Shown piece by piece: positions 5,349 to 5,569 of a stretch of DNA of 5,569 nt. Origin of the DNA: Gammaproteobacteria bacterium (GTDB lineage: Bacteria > Pseudomonadota > Gammaproteobacteria > QNFN01); the NCBI GenBank assembly GCA_003645555.1, contig QNFN01000144.1, forward strand, positions 1-5,569, in the 5' to 3' direction. The position numbers were made by a program, and so were the translations under genes. The notes below the pieces were generated by a model that was given only the letters and a program-made list of their open reading frames with translations, was not told where the DNA came from and did no database searches. Each line of letters opens with the position of its first letter. Positions within the stretch are counted from its first letter, which is position 1.

Positions 5349-5569
5349 ATGAACACGACACGGGCGATGGAGATTGGTGTGGGCATGTTCGTCGCCGCCG
5401 GGCTGGGCGCACTGTTCGTGCTGGCGATGAAGGTCAGCAACCTCAGCGCCTTCAGCCAGTCCGACGGCTACGAGATCGTCGCCCGCTTCGAGAACATCGG
5501 TGGGCTCAAGGTGCGCTCACCGGTGACCGCCGGCGGGGTCAAGGTCGGACGGGTGGCGGCTATCGGCTA
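5349..5569 (+). CDS. mlaD: MlaD (partial), MCE-domain periplasmic lipid-binding subunit
   Basis: The first 73 residues, cut by the window end. MlaD is anchored in the inner membrane by one N-terminal helix and forms a hexameric MCE ring through which phospholipid passes between MlaE and MlaC. Visible here are the anchor (about residues 9-28: IGVGMFVAAGLGALFVLAMK) and the start of the MCE domain with its hallmark: YEIVARFENIGGLKVRSPVT (41-60), then GGVKVGRVA. The start ATG follows the mlaE stop by 7 nt. The likely ribosome binding site is GGAGAG at 5333-5338, inside the mlaE end, with rather long spacing. The rest of the operon (mlaC, mlaB) should follow outside the window. Confidence 0.95.
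   Translation, partial: MNTTRAMEIGVGMFVAAGLGALFVLAMKVSNLSAFSQSDGYEIVARFENIGGLKVRSPVTAGGVKVGRVAAIG

Overview
The window is GC-rich (clearly above 60% by eye) and carries the widely conserved gammaproteobacterial envelope locus. Six genes and a partial seventh are arranged as in E. coli: yrbG-kdsD-kdsC-lptC-lptA on the minus strand, diverging from mlaF-mlaE-mlaD on the plus strand. Gene order and protein sequence point to a gammaproteobacterium. A Chromatiales-type host is only an impression from the protein style and the dispersed repeat.

Layout. Minus strand, read right to left: a YrbG-type cation/Ca2+ exchanger (2459-3421), KdsD (1401-2435), KdsC (829-1398), LptC (255-836) and the signal-peptide end of LptA, cut by the left window edge. 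Plus strand: MlaF (3744-4565), MlaE (4562-5341) and the first 73 residues of MlaD, cut by the right edge. Most junctions are tight or overlapping, as in operons.

Role. KdsD and KdsC make Kdo for the LPS inner core. LptC and LptA form part of the bridge that carries LPS to the outer membrane. MlaF, MlaE and MlaD are the inner-membrane part of the system that keeps the outer leaflet free of misplaced phospholipid. The locus therefore serves outer-membrane asymmetry in both directions.

The unusual content is a pair of about 162-bp, AT-richer, palindrome-ended repeats (93-255 and 3498-3658). They lie in the same orientation, are roughly 80% identical by hand alignment, and have 17-bp terminal inverted repeats with compensatory base changes. 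Copy 1 sits exactly between lptC and lptA. It touches the lptC stop codon and leaves lptA with no ATG upstream of its signal peptide except one inside the repeat. Copy 2 sits in the divergent yrbG/mlaF control region, where it may supply a ribosome binding site for a long form of yrbG and abuts a candidate mla promoter. The two copies bracket the whole lptC-kdsC-kdsD-yrbG block. I see no sign of a wholly new multi-gene system; the repeats and what they do to gene starts are the interesting part.
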